Counted from the stretch's first letter, positions 11,628 through 23,456 are shown. The stretch: 64,000 nt of DNA from Cryptomeria japonica (GCF_030272615.1 NC_081413.1:560147945-560211944); one strand, 5' to 3'. Made by a program: numbers and translations. Notes: generated by a model not told the origin, from the sequence alone.

Positions 11628-14324
11628 ATGTCAGATTTTTATTTGCAAAATGTTAGTGCTTTTGATGATTATTATGAGTATAGCCAAGACAAATTAGATG
11701 AAACTTTAGATGAGTTTTTAAACCCTAAAGATGCCAAACCTTCATTTTACCAAAAACTCATAAACCTTGTTACTATGCCATTTAGATGTGATGAGAAAGA
11801 TAAGTCGAATGGTTCCTCTCAAGGGTACATTCCTATCAACTCTTCCACTGAATCTAGTAACATGGTTATGTTCAATAATCCCCTCTATGAGGAGATGTCT
11901 CCTTTTGAATCAAAAGATAAACCTTTTAATCGACATGATCATGCTTTGTTGGATGATGCTCTTGATGACTTTGTGGTTTTATCAAAATCTTTAAACAAGA
12001 ACAAGACTTCTAAATTGGTTAACATGATAAACTTGAATGAGCATAATAAGCCTCTCTTTGAAGTCCAAGGTGCTTATCCTTCTCCCACCTTTCAAGTTCC
12101 TAAATCACCTCTCCTTACTATCCAAGGAGGGTATGATCATGATTCCTTTCGTACCCCGAATAAACCAATTATCACCGTGCAAGGAAGAAAACCTATAAGT
12201 CCTTATAGTTACGCCAAGCAAATAACTAGAGAGAATTATCATGCGGTTGCCCATACTTATCACACCAGAAATATTAGGCAGCCTAATCCTCCTCCTGTTA
12301 TTCCGGTTTCTCTTCCTAATCCTCAACCAATTCTTCCACAAGCTCCCCGTATTTCACAAGTTATGGGTAAGGAATATGACCTCATAGAACAACTTAAAGC
12401 TACCCCTGCTAAGATATCCCTCTGGGATTTGATTCAAACTTCTTCCGCTCATCATGGAATGTTACAAGATGCCTTGAAAGATTTGAATGTTCCTCCACCG
12501 AATACATCTAGTAATATAGCATCTTTAGTTAACTCTGTGATGAATCCTAAAGCTCAAATTGTGCTTACCCAAGATGAGTTGCCTACTAGTGAAATTCAAC
12601 AACAATATGATCCCTTGATGATTGTGGTTATCATGAAAGACACTGCTATAAGACGAACACTAGTAGATAATGGCTCTGGCCTTAATGTGTGTAGCATCAA
12701 TCTATTGCATAAAATGAATGTGGATACATCTCTCATTGAGCCTGACTCTCGTCCCATTCGAGGCTTTGACAATGTGGCTAAGACTTCATTAGGTATTATC
12801 ACCTTACCTCTCACAGTGGGACCTGTTACTTTGCCTACTCCTATCCATGTTATGTCGGGAAATTTAACATACAACTTGTTATTAGGGAGGCCTTGGATCC
12901 ACAGTATGCAAGCTGTCCCCTCTACATTGCATAGACAAGTTAAATTTATCTATAACAATAAGACATACACCTTGATAGGTGACACTAATTTCCAAGCTTG
13001 TCTACAAACATCTATTTCCAAAGGGGGTTCTTCTAAGACATCCTTGTCTAGTGATGACTCCTTAAACAAGATACCTATCGATGAATCTTCGCCCTCAGAT
13101 GATCAAAATTCTTTGGATGATCAAGATACTAGGGCTAGAATCCGCAAGCTGTCTGCTAGGTATATTATTCTTTCTAATGTCCTTTACTGAAGGGGTTATG
13201 ACGGTCTTCTCCTTCGCTGTCTTAACAAATCGAAAATCCCCGTTGCTCTTGAAGAGGCACATTCAGGCGCCTGTGGGGGGCATTTCGGAGGCAAATCCTT
13301 GGTTCAAAGATTGCTTCGTATGGGATACTATTGGCAAACTATGCAGAAGGATTCTTTTTCATTTGTTAAGAAATGTCATCAATGTCAACAACATAATAAT
13401 CTGATTCATGCTCCTGCCCAAGAACTTCGTTCCCAAGTAGTTTCTTGGCCCTTCTCTGCATGGGGTTTGGATCTCATTGGTAAAATCTCTCCTCCTTCAT
13501 CTCAAGGGCACACCTTCATCATAACCGCAACAGATTACTTTACGAAGTGGGTAGAAGCTATTCCCCTTCGTTCTACTACTGCTGAAGTGATTTGTCAATT
13601 TCTTCTAGAAAACATCATTTCTCGATTTGGGATACCTTCCACTATAATCTCAGATAATGGGACATCATTTAAGAACAAGGACGTGAAGAAATTCCTCGAG
13701 AAGTATCATATCAAACATCGATTTTCTACACCATACTATCCTCAATCAAATGGTCAAGCTGAATCATCCAATAAGATAATTGAACAAATTCTTCGCAAAA
13801 CTGTGAATAAGCATGGTAAGGATTGGAGTAATCAGCTAATCTATTCTCTTTGGGCCTACCGAACGAGTGTACGAATTGCTACAGGAACTACTCCTTATAA
13901 TCTTGTTTATGGTACTGACGCTATTATGCCTTTAGAGTTAGAGATTCCATCACTTAGGGTTTCTCTCAAGGGTATAGTAGATGATGACTCTTATAGAGAA
14001 CAACGACTTCAACAGCTTGAGATGCTTGATGAACAGCGTATAAACGCTCTTGAGCATATTCAAGCATATCACAAAACTCTACAACGAAGCTATAATGATA
14101 AGGTTATTCAATGTTCCTTCTCAGTAGGTGACTTAGTCCTCTATGAGAATCAGCGCAATGTGAATGCCTTACCTGCAGAAAAGGGAAAATTTAGTCCGAA
14201 TTGGCTTGGACCATACATCGTTATTGAAGATTATGGATCAGGTGCTTACAAAATAGCGGATGTAGACGGTACGCCTCTTAAAGAACCTATAAATGCTATG
14301 CACTTGCGTAGATATTATGCTTAA
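11628..14324 (+). pseudogene. fused protease-integrase polyprotein lacking RT/RNase H
   Basis: One frame of 899 codons from ATG 11628, broken only by TGA at 13188. Residues 1-230 have no recognisable capsid domain but include a 19-residue tandem repeat (three units from 12051). The protease follows (RTLVDNGSGLNVCS near 12654; NLLLGRPWIHSMQAVP near 12876). Around 13137-13190 the frame passes directly into the integrase zinc-binding region (YYWQTMQKD, CHQCQQHN), then the catalytic core with Asp in GLDLIG, Asp in SDNGTSF and Glu in GQAESSNK, then a full C-terminal domain (LGPYIVIEDYGSGAY). All three integrase catalytic residues are intact. RT and RNase H are absent with the frame preserved. The stop sits where CGA to TGA is the simplest change. 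Confidence 0.9.
12051..12221 (+). repeat. 57-bp (19-residue) coding tandem repeat
   Basis: Three units start at 12051, 12108 and 12165, exactly 57 bp apart and in frame. They encode variants of P-L/I-hydrophobic-x-V/I-QG followed by a Tyr/Ser/Pro-rich half. The DNA is more diverged than the protein pattern, suggesting an old duplication kept in the protein. Confidence 0.75.
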
Positions 14325-14931
14325 TTCTTCATTCCTTATCTTTCATTTCATCTATCTTTTTTTCAATTCTTGAACATTGGGTAATATGTTACTACCTCCT
14401 AATTAGAGAAAAATAGAATTAAATGTTATGGTGTTTAATCTATATTGCTTCGTTCTTGACAAGCGTGTATCTTTACTTTATAGTTTGTCTTGAATTCATT
14501 TATGTAAATTGTAAAAGATTTATGTTTCCATTATGCTAGCATATTATACAATGTCTTTATGTGTTAAGTAGAATCGTATCATGTTGTGTTTAAGTTCAAA
14601 ATTAAATCACACTAGTTATATGATTCTTAGACTTAATGCATATTTCTTCCCTATCATCAATGCAGTACTTGATTAAATATTTTAATTAAGTCACACATGT
14701 ATCAATTTAATCATGGAGCATTGAGAAATCAATCACATGGAAATTAAATCCTGAACATACATGTACATCTACCAAATGTAGTAGATTTAATCAAAACAAA
14801 ATATACATTGTTTTAAGCATTAAAGATAACACATTTGAGACAAAAGAGAAGCATGTATATATATATATGTGGATCGTATACAAATATAGGTCACTGTACA
14901 TCCAAAATGTGACCTATCCTACATCATAAAA
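14325..14931. other. non-coding spacer downstream of integrase
   Basis: AT-rich, with a short (TA)n run at about 14855. No plus-strand frame follows the integrase. It would be the 3' flank of the antisense gene that ends near 14932. Confidence 0.5.
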
Positions 14932-17414
14932 TCATCTCCTATCCCTAGGGCTGGTGGCTGGAGAGTGTCGACTAGATGCTCCCTCCTGATCCGACCATGC
15001 AGGTGGACCCATGGGTGTGTAGCATGATATAGACTGCGAGTGACTCCGAGAGGAACTCCTACGATTCCTATCCATAAGGATCGCGCGATAGAAGGAAGCC
15101 TCGGTCTGAGCAGCTGCTAGATCTCACCGTGCCCGCTGAAGGTCCTCTGATAGGACACTCTCTCTCTCCCTCCATATGTCTACTTGTACTCGGAATGGGG
15201 AGAACAAGTCGTCATGCCGACCCGCGTTCCCCTGAGGCCTATAAGCAATCTGTGAGGAACTCGAGATCTGTGCCATCGTGGAAATGTCTGTCACTGCTTG
15301 CTGAATCAGGGAACGCCACTCCTACACATTAGTTGTAGCAGTAGAACAGATTTTTGTTAGTACCATTCTATATCATCAAAAACATTAATCAATCAATATA
15401 AACCTACTATACCTGGATCTCCCTCACGCTAGTAGGGATCATGGTATGGTAGCATCTGTGACTGGGAACTACTAGGCTCCCCTCGCTCGAATAATCTGTG
15501 CATGATGGGTGTAGGCTGGACGGTACTAGGAGTAGGTCTCTGTATCGCCTCGTGTTCCCCCTTTTGGGGAATAAGAGGAGGATCCAGAGCTATGGTATCA
15601 TCTCCTGAATGGTGGGGAGCTGCATCTGACCCCTCCTCATCATCTCTATCCTCCTCCTCCTTGTCATCCTCCTTGTCATCCTCATCCTCATCCTCGTCTG
15701 CATCCTCACCTGCATCCTCCTCATCCTCATCTCTATCCGTGTCCTCCTCCTCCTCCTCCTCCTCGGCACTAGGCTGATCTCCTGTGGGCGGATCAGGATC
15801 TCCTACCTCCTCATGAACCTCTCCCTCCTCTAACCTGGATCCCTGGTCCTCATCTCGGTCTCCATGTCTCCATGGGCCGGGATGGCCTGTCGAGTGATCT
15901 GGTGGAAAGATAGGCCCTGGGTATGATCTCATAAACCATGAGACATACTTGCGCTGTGCTCTAGGCTCTGCAGAGTAATCAGTGACTACATCCTGATCAG
16001 ATCCCTGTATATCTGTAGTCTCGATGTCATCTATCGTCGGTCTCGCTACTGCTCTAGGTCTGAGAAGGACTCGTGAGTGTCGAGTATAGATGGGCACATT
16101 GGCTGGAACACACTGCTCTAGCCCAAACTGCCTCCATACTCAGTCGAAGTAGAATGGGACTATGATATGTGAATATCATCCCCGCAGTAGGCGGTTCCTC
16201 TGTAAGCATGGTAACTGTCTCTCCATCCCATCCCATTTGTGCATCCGCAGATAGGGTCTCCATATGGTCACCTCGGCTGTTAGTCTATCAAAAATCACTC
16301 TCCAATATAACAGATCTCCAAATCTCCACTCGCTGGTAATTGGATAAGCAAACACCCTAGGTCGCTTGCTCGCTGTACTCAGCGGAAAGCCGACAAGCCT
16401 GGTGCATGTGAAGTGCTCAAATACCCACACCTGCAGAAGTGTGCATGTCATCAAGCTGCAACCCTGTCCAAACACATACTCCTCAAGGTCGTGATAGAGA
16501 TGTGAAAGCATACTCCGACCCCAAGCATACACTCTTCTGTGTCTCTCCATAGCTCTGATGCACCATGTGAGACCCCCATGCATATGCGTACCTCGCCCAT
16601 TAGGGTAGACGACTAGTGCTATGATGGCGATCATAAGGCGTCTCACAAGGGGAACCTCTCCTGTAGGATGTAAGAGCCAGCTAACCATGATGCGACCTCT
16701 CGTCTCGCTCGACATGACTCTCCCTATGCAATATACCTGCTCTCTTTGATGGTCCTCCGCTGACCGATCGGTCGCGTATGTAACAGTAGCTCCTCTGATA
16801 GGAAGATGAAGTATATGGTACACATCCTCAAATGTAACCGTCAGCTCCCCTACTGGAAGATGAAACATGCATGTGTCAGGATCCCATCGCTCCATCAGTG
16901 CCATCAGCATCACAAGATGGAACCGAATGGCTGGCATGAGGATCGCATACCATAATCCCACGATCGACAATGTGTCTCTCTCTGCCTGAGTCAGCTGCGG
17001 AATTTGATCTCACAAACTGCGAAGAATATGTCCCGCCGTATGCTCTCTCATGTATGGGAGACCCTGCAACACAAAAACATAACTGTAATCAGTACTCAAT
17101 CATCAAAATCACTCATGCAAACTGTCGAACATCGTATGCTAACCCTGAAATCCCTCGCCAAGCCCTGATTGGGACCATGGCGCCCTGTCAGGGACCATGG
17201 CACCCTGAGGGGACCAGGGCACCCCACAGGGACCATGGCGCCTTGGGTGGGCCCCGGGTCAGACTTTAGGGCCCACAAATGATCACAAAAAGTCAAATGC
17301 GGAAAATCAAAAGTCAACGTTCAGTCAACTCACCTCATCCAGTGGCTCGTCGTCGATCACGGCCTAGTGCAGGATCTCAATCCTTGTGGGACGCTCCGGT
17401 CATCGTGAAGGCAT
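14932..17414 (-). pseudogene. antisense plant mobile domain (PMD) gene with at least one intron
   Basis: Read on the minus strand: ATG at 17414, exon 1 to 17334 (27 codons), a donor GAG|GTGAGT at 17333, an acceptor TTTTTGTGTTGCAG ending at 17064, then exon 2 in the same phase to 15429. Exon 2 encodes a plant mobile domain: ALMERWDPDTCMFHLP, ELTVTFEDVYHILHLP, a central GRVMSSETRGRIMVSWLL stretch, and VWRQFGLEQC near 16130. A long Glu/Asp-rich tail (about 15780-15600) follows. In-frame stops at 17402, 17366, 17012, 16178 and 16142 are four TGA and one TAG. A further open stretch 15321-14932, after an acceptor-like AATGTGTAG, may be exon 3, but its phase does not match a donor at 15410, so that join is tentative. 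PMD genes are known in some Tat-lineage retrotransposons. Confidence 0.8.
17171..17250. repeat. GC-rich 20-bp repeat inside the antisense gene's intron, four units
   Basis: GGACCATGG-type cores begin at 17172, 17192, 17211 and 17230. The first unit is GGGACCATGGCGCCCTGTCA. It is the same motif that occurs singly in the LTRs (near 10148, 11099, 18363, 19283) and, reversed, in the LTR minisatellite. Confidence 0.85.
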
Positions 17415-17982
17415 GATGATGGCTATGTGGGCTCCGCTGCAATGAACAGTATTCCGAAATCAACAAAGTGACAAATGCAAATGTCACTTTCAAGGTATAT
17501 ACTTTCATTTCTTTATCTTTACTTTCAAAACCCTAATTTTCCTCTATCATTCATTTCATCATAACTTGAGTTTGGGAGATGCGATTTTCAAGCCGTTTGT
17601 TGCGTAGGAATCGTATTTTCATTCCCTTACTCTCGGGATGTTCCAAAAAGTGCTCTGATGAAGCCTATTCAGTGAACGTCACTCATCAATACTCTCTTAC
17701 ACAATTTGTCGTAAGTAAACATGCTACCCTATTTCACCTCCCTAATAAGCAAGTCGAAACAGGGGGGGGCATATAGCTACTCACAAATTTCATCACTTTC
17801 CTTAGTAAGCATTAGGTGATTTTGTGATCTAACGTGTGTTTTGTAGGGTGCGGTTCCTAACTGTGTATTGCAGATACCGCTGGGGGCTTCGTCCGACAAC
17901 TTATGGATATATCCTTTTTCAAATGATGTTTACTTTTCTGTACTTTAGCTTGCATATGCACGTAGTACTCATATGACCGCTA

Positions 17983-17996
17983 AAGTGGGGGCTAAA
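17983..17996 (+). other. polypurine tract
   Basis: AAAGTGGGGGCTAAA immediately before the 3' LTR start TGTAGCGTCG, the usual site of plus-strand priming. Confidence 0.85.
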
Positions 17997-19574
17997 TGTA
18001 GCGTCGTAAATTGTACGCACTTGCTAGGGTGGTACAATTTCACACCTAGTTTAGCACCTGCCTTGGTGCATTTTACATTTTGCATTGCATTTCTCCTTTA
18101 GCACTTAATTAATCAAATTAATTAGGTCTAAGGTCCTCTTTCATCATCCTTTGCATCATAAAGTTGGGCCCTTTCATTAAAGCGTGCCCTTTTCATTTTA
18201 TTCCTCCAATACATCACTCAATCAAAAACCCTAATTAAGTCCTATTTCAAACTTGGGGGCTTGGTTTTGGGGGTCAAAACATCTCGAAATCACCTGTAAC
18301 TTTGGGATTCTCTCTAAAATCATCATATCCGACGGCCCTGAAAATTTGGTGAAAAGTTGTCAGGACCGTGGCGCCCGGAGTGCACTTAGTCCCGGACATT
18401 TTTCCTGAAATTTTAGGAGCACAAACCAATCATAAAATAAAGCTTAACCCCAAGAAATTGGTGGGAAATTCAATCTCTAGGTCGGCCAAAAGACGAAATT
18501 ACGATCTAGGGTTTCCTACATAAGAGCTCCCTTTCTTCATTTGAAGGGATCCGATTTTTGTTTTCAGGAACCTCATATGCAGCGAAAGAGCAGATCTTTG
18601 AAGACTTCAACAAAATTCAACCTCCCTCTATCAAGCATTTATCAACTTCATTCATCCATTTAGGGCTTGGAAGACATTGAAGAACAATAGGAGATTATCG
18701 ACTGAAGATTGGCTTGTACTCCTCCCTTGAGGGTTGGGTATGTTTTCATATTGTTTTCATGTCTTTGCATAAGCTTCAATATATCCTTTATTCATGCTTT
18801 AGATCACTTTGCATCTTGATTTAGAGCATTTACATTATCATTTACAAGCAATTAGGGTTTACTTTCTAGGTTGCTCTAGTTTGCTTTCTTGCATTTTAGG
18901 ACCTTGCACACACACTAGGTCTGCACACACAATACATTTTACAAAACAACTTGGCTATTCATGGAGGTGTAAATCACCGAAGTGGGGGTTTGACTAAGGC
19001 AAAACCCTATATAGCCGCCCATACCATTTTTAGATATAAGTGCAGGTTTCGGGACTCGGATGACGCCGCAGGTGACAGATCTGGAAAGAGCAGGTTGAGA
19101 TAGCACTCCACATCAAATTGCAGAGCAAAAGACTTGGACAGGGGCGCTGGGCACCCTGGTCCCTGGGACAGAGGCGCTGGGCGCCCTAGTCCTCCGAACA
19201 AACAACATTTTTTGACATTTTCGATAGTTTTTCAGAGTGCAAAACAACAGTTTCAGGTGTAGTTTTCAGGATAGAATCAGGACAGTGGCGCCCGCGCCCC
19301 CGTCCCGAACATTTTCAATCAAATTTTGACTCCGGGTATGCATCTGCATTCTTGTTTTGTCCTTGTGTTTATAGTTGTTCATTGTTTAATCTCAATTCTG
19401 CAATCTTGTTATTAGTTTATACTTGCATTTTGGGATTAGGGCTTGAACTTGCATCATTTGATCTTCCAATTTCAACAAAGGAATAGAAATCCTAATAGGT
19501 AGCCTATGGCTCTCTCTTTCACAAGAAGAAGTAGCCAATTGTGTGATACCTCTAGGCTCTTTCGTATTCTGTAA
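17997..19574 (+). repeat. 3' LTR, truncated
   Basis: Collinear with 9784-11394. It breaks after CTCTTTCGTATTCTGTAA, where the 5' copy continues for about 58 bp to its CA end. The next base belongs to a copia RT on the minus strand. Two rather than three GC-rich units are present at 19144-19200. Confidence 0.92.
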
Positions 19575-21480
19575 ATCCTTTTGGTTGTTCAATATAAACT
19601 TCTTTCAGCTCTCCATTCAAACATGCTAACTTCATATCCATTTGATAAACCTTGAAATCCTTAAAAGTTGAAAAAGCCAAAAAAATCTTGATTGCCTCCA
19701 TCCGAGAAACAGGTGCATATTTTCTTCAAAGTCAATGCCTTTAACTCATGTGCAACCCTTGCAAACCAACCTTGCTTTATTTTTTACAACTTTTCCATCC
19801 TCATCCAACTTGTTCCAAAATACCCATTTTGTTCCAATTATATTGTTGTCTTTCGATTTGTTAACTAATTCCCATATCTGATTATTCTCACTTTGATCTA
19901 GCTCTTCTCTCATTTCCTTTATCCAATTTTGATCATTGCATGCTTCTTCTATCGATTTTAGTTCAATCTCAGATAGTAAACATAACAAAACTTGTTCTTG
20001 AACTTCTTTGCTTCTTGTGATAATTCCTTTGTTTTTATCGACAATAATTTGTTCCATTGAACAATTCTTCTAAACATATCTTGGGGTTTAGATGCAGATA
20101 TTGGAGCATCCCGAGTTTCCTTTTCTTTTTCTTCTTCTGTGATTTTCTCTTCCCTTTTCTTGTCAACGGAATCATCAAATTCATATCCTACGAATTTATT
20201 AGATTTTTTAGAAATGTCTTTATCAACCTTCACATTTGCAGTTTCAAAAATCGTGTTTAGCCTTTTGTTTTAACAACAGTATGCCTTTCTCCTTGTAGGA
20301 TATCCTAGGAATATGCCTTCATATGCTCTGTTGCCAATTTTTTGAAGATTATCTTCATCTCTCTAGATATAACACTTGCTTCCAGATACCTTGAAATATT
20401 TCACTGTAAGAGTTCTACCATGCCATAGTTCATATGATGTTTTTCTATGTCTTTTATGGTATATAATTCTATTAAGAGTTTAGATTGTTGTGTGAATTGC
20501 TTCTCTCCAGTAGACTTCCCGTAGTTTTTCTCCTTTGATCATTGTTTTGGTTACCTCCTGTATAGTTCAATTCATCCTTTCCACTACACCATTCTGTTGT
20601 GGTGTCCTAGGGGCTTACAGTTGCCTTCTAATACCATGTTTTTCACAGAAGTTGTTAAACTCATCAAAAGTAAATTCTCCTCCTTTGTCAGACCTCAAAC
20701 ACATAATCTTTCTATAAACTTCATTTTCAACTCTAGCCTTGAATATGTTGAATTTTTCTAATGCTTCCAACTTCACTTTTAAAAATGCAACCCATGACAT
20801 TCTAGACTAATCATTACTCAACAACATGAAATATTTATCACCTTGTATACTCCTTGTTCTGGTAGGACCACATAAGTTTGTGTGCACTAAGTCTAATAAT
20901 CTAGTGGATGACTTCTCCTTTCCTCTATATATTCCTTTCATCTTCTTTCCAACTTGACATTCTCTGCAAATATTGTTATCTAGTTTGGTCAACCTTGGTA
21001 AATCTCTCAATGCACTTGATGAATCGATCTTTACCAAATTATCAAAGTTGATATGACACATCCTCCCGTGCTAGAGCTAGCTATCATTGATCTAAGATAA
21101 CAAACAATGTCTTGTAGCTCCTTCTAGCAAATACATTTTTCCACCAATTCTTTTCCCTATTGCAATCACAATTCCAAATCCCTTGTGGATCTCACAACCA
21201 TCATCTTGGAAAACAACATTGTAACCATTTTTGCACAATTTCCCAACACTCAAGGTATTATGATGCAAAACCTTCACATAGTAAACATTGTCAGTATTAT
21301 GTTTTTCATCAAAAGAAATAGAACCAATTCCCACAATTTGATATTGTCTGATCATCTTGAAACCTAATAGATCCTCCATCATACTTTTCAAGTTTTACAA
21401 ACTTACTTTTATCACTAGTCATATCTCCTAGCATGCAAAACAATAGCAATAGTATTATGGATATCAAACTTAGATATATC
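19575..21480 (-). pseudogene. copia pol fragment: protease remnant, integrase, RT N terminus
   Basis: Minus-strand segments in order: post-protease region (about 21470-21092, MTSDKSKFVKLEKYDGG; the DSG active site is unrecognisable), integrase zinc-binding and core (21061-20530, CRECQVGK, LRSDKGGEF, QNGVVER), the spacer region, and RT start (20057-19580, [22 protein letters not shown], then YIEQPKG). The first integrase catalytic Asp is Asn (HTNLCGP). Stops and shifts interrupt it at several points. It ends abruptly at the junction with the LTR at 19574. Confidence 0.85.
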
Positions 21481-21485
21481 CTTTT

Positions 21486-23456
21486 CTATCGAAAACAAAC
21501 AATCATCATCTTCATAGTCTGATCATCATCTAAAATACTAGCATAATCTTTAACATAGTAGGCTCTTTTGTTAAAATTTCTGTTATCTTCTTTAAACTTT
21601 TGTCTTGATCCTTTTTTTGAACATCTAGTAGCTATATGACCAATCTTCCCACATCTAAAGAATTTAAGAGGTAACATACCTTTTTATTTGTTGGTGCCTT
21701 TCTTTAATTTCCTTACAAAGTTCATTTTCATCTCATCCGATCTTTCATCATTCATATCTTCCTTAGAGGCTTTAAAGGCAGATTCTGATTTAGCATTGTC
21801 TTTTCCAAACTTCCTTATCTCAAATGCAGACAAGGTGCCATATAGTTGCTCCCTAGTAAACTTCTTCGGATCATAAGTTTCTTCAATAGCAGAGATCTTG
21901 TCACATTTGCTTTCCGGTAGAGATATCAGGGAAAAAGCATGTTGTGTTGCAGTTGGGGCTAACTGGGGGTAGTCCGGCCAGACTGAGTCCGAACAAATTC
22001 AATCCAACTGGACTACCACCTAGCCACATGACACCCCGTGTCATTGGCATGGCACCTAAATGGCACCAAGAGTTTGGATAGTCTATTGGCTACATTATCT
22101 CGATTTTGGTGAGAGCTTGAGCATAGAATTTTTCAAAATAATTCAATCGAGCCCAGTCCGGTCGGATTGAGTTCGACCAGAATCACCTATGTGGCAAGTG
22201 ATGTGGTAGCCAAATCACCTATTTTGTTTGTATTTATGAAACTTTTCACTTCTGCTCAATTTTTCTTCAGGCATAATATTTTTTACAAAAAATCCAAAAA
22301 TACCCTTTTGTAGAGCTCGAAGTCATGAATCTAGACATATAATTTTTTAGTATTTTTATTAATTTTAATATTTTTTATTAATTAAATATTGCGAGTAGGT
22401 TTTTTAAGTTAAAAAAGAAGTTGATTAGAAATAAAAAAAAATATTAAATGATATTAACAAAATTAAAAAAATGTATTTTTCACTAGATGAGAGAATCTTC
22501 TCCAAAAGGGTACAATTTCTTTTTTGATAATCATAAATTTAGTAGACAAAAGGTGACGCCAAATGAAAACTACCAAATTTAGCTATGTTGGACTTTAAAA
22601 TGTTTTTATGAGAAAAATATATATCAATTTTTTAATTTTTTTAACACTGCATATATATGTCCTCTATTTGGAAAATTAAAATAATAAAAAAAAAAGTTTG
22701 TTTTCATTTTGTTTGGTGATGCCGACTAGAACCCTTGATTTTCAACATTTTTTAGCAAGAAAAAATGTCTTTGAATATATAAAACAAATGTCAATTTTTT
22801 TTTTAAATTAAAAAAATAAAAGACATAAATTTCAATAATATTTTTATATTTGATCAGTTTACATCATTTTGAAATTCAAATTAGAAATTTCACTTTTATG
22901 TAGTCGAAGTTAAATAGTTTTAGTTGTGTTGGCCACTTCCTTTATAAAAGTGTGACACAACATTGTGCTTTTACACATCATAATCTTCTCAATTATGTCT
23001 TCATTTGTCAAAGTTCCGCCAAGTTCTATGATTTCATTTACTGCATTGTCAACCTTCTGAAAATAGCTTCTTATATCTTCTCCTTCTTCCATTTTCAAAT
23101 TCTCATATCTTTGCTTAGCTGTTAGCTTCTTTGATAATTTAACCTTGTCATTTCCTTCATAGATATCTCTCAACTTTTCCCAAACTTCATAAGTAGTGTT
23201 CAATGAAATAAACTTTTTCAATTTAGTCTTTAATAAAGCACTAAAGATAACATACCTCACCTTTTCATTCTCTTCATAGGCTTGAATCTCATCATGAGTG
23301 GTAAGACAATTTTCCAGTTGTACATACTTAGTTTCCATAGCTTTCCAAGTATTGTAGCCCAAAGAGATCAGATAACCTTTCATCTTCACTTTCTAGAAGC
23401 TATAGTTAGATCCTTCAAAGATCGGGATAGTTAGTTTATGTGCAATCAGATCAGGA
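21486..23456 (-). pseudogene. copia gag, interrupted by an insertion
   Basis: The N-terminal part (23456-22981) has the copia gag (UBN2-type) pattern: GYNTWKAMETKY, EVWEKLRDIYEG, KLTAKQRYENLKMEEGED, IRSYFQKVDNAVNEI, NEDIIEKIM. It continues after the insert at 21924-21486 with SLPESKCDKISAIEE, a Lys/Glu-rich stretch, and a zinc knuckle FFRCGKIGHIATRC whose first Cys is Phe. An in-frame TAG replaces a Trp-type codon near 23394 and a TAA lies before the knuckle at about 21685. Removing the 1,048-bp insert restores collinearity with the family. Confidence 0.85.
21929..22976. mobile_element. ~1.05 kb non-autonomous element with imperfect terminal inverted repeats
   Basis: Flanked by ATCA on both sides (21925-21928, 22977-22980), inside gag. 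The left end reads GGGAAAAAGCATGTTGTGTT; the reverse complement of the right end reads GTGTAAAAGCACAATGTTGT, a gapped match. Inside, an AGTCCGGCCAGACTGAGTCC unit at about 21974 recurs at about 22146 with changes. No transposase. The 4-bp duplication does not fit hAT, Mutator or mariner expectations clearly; superfamily unassigned. Confidence 0.6.

Larger units (their letters stand above)
9784..19574 (+). mobile_element. LTR retrotransposon with protease-integrase frame, no RT, and antisense PMD gene
   Basis: 5' LTR 9784-11452, PBS-like site at 11453, protease-integrase frame 11628-14324, antisense plant mobile domain gene 17414-14932, polypurine tract 17983-17996, and 3' LTR 17997-19574 cut short by about 58 bp. 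The first ~300 bp of the two LTRs differ at roughly nine positions by eye (about 3%), so insertion is moderately young. The protease resembles that of the element it interrupts, placing it in the same Tat/Ogre-like group. It must depend on another element for reverse transcriptase. Confidence 0.9.

Noticed and set aside
15502-15777. Plus-strand Ser-rich frame
   Set aside because: Mirror of the Glu/Asp-rich antisense coding tract (GAG/GAC codons read as CTC/TCC), in the strand opposite the PMD gene.
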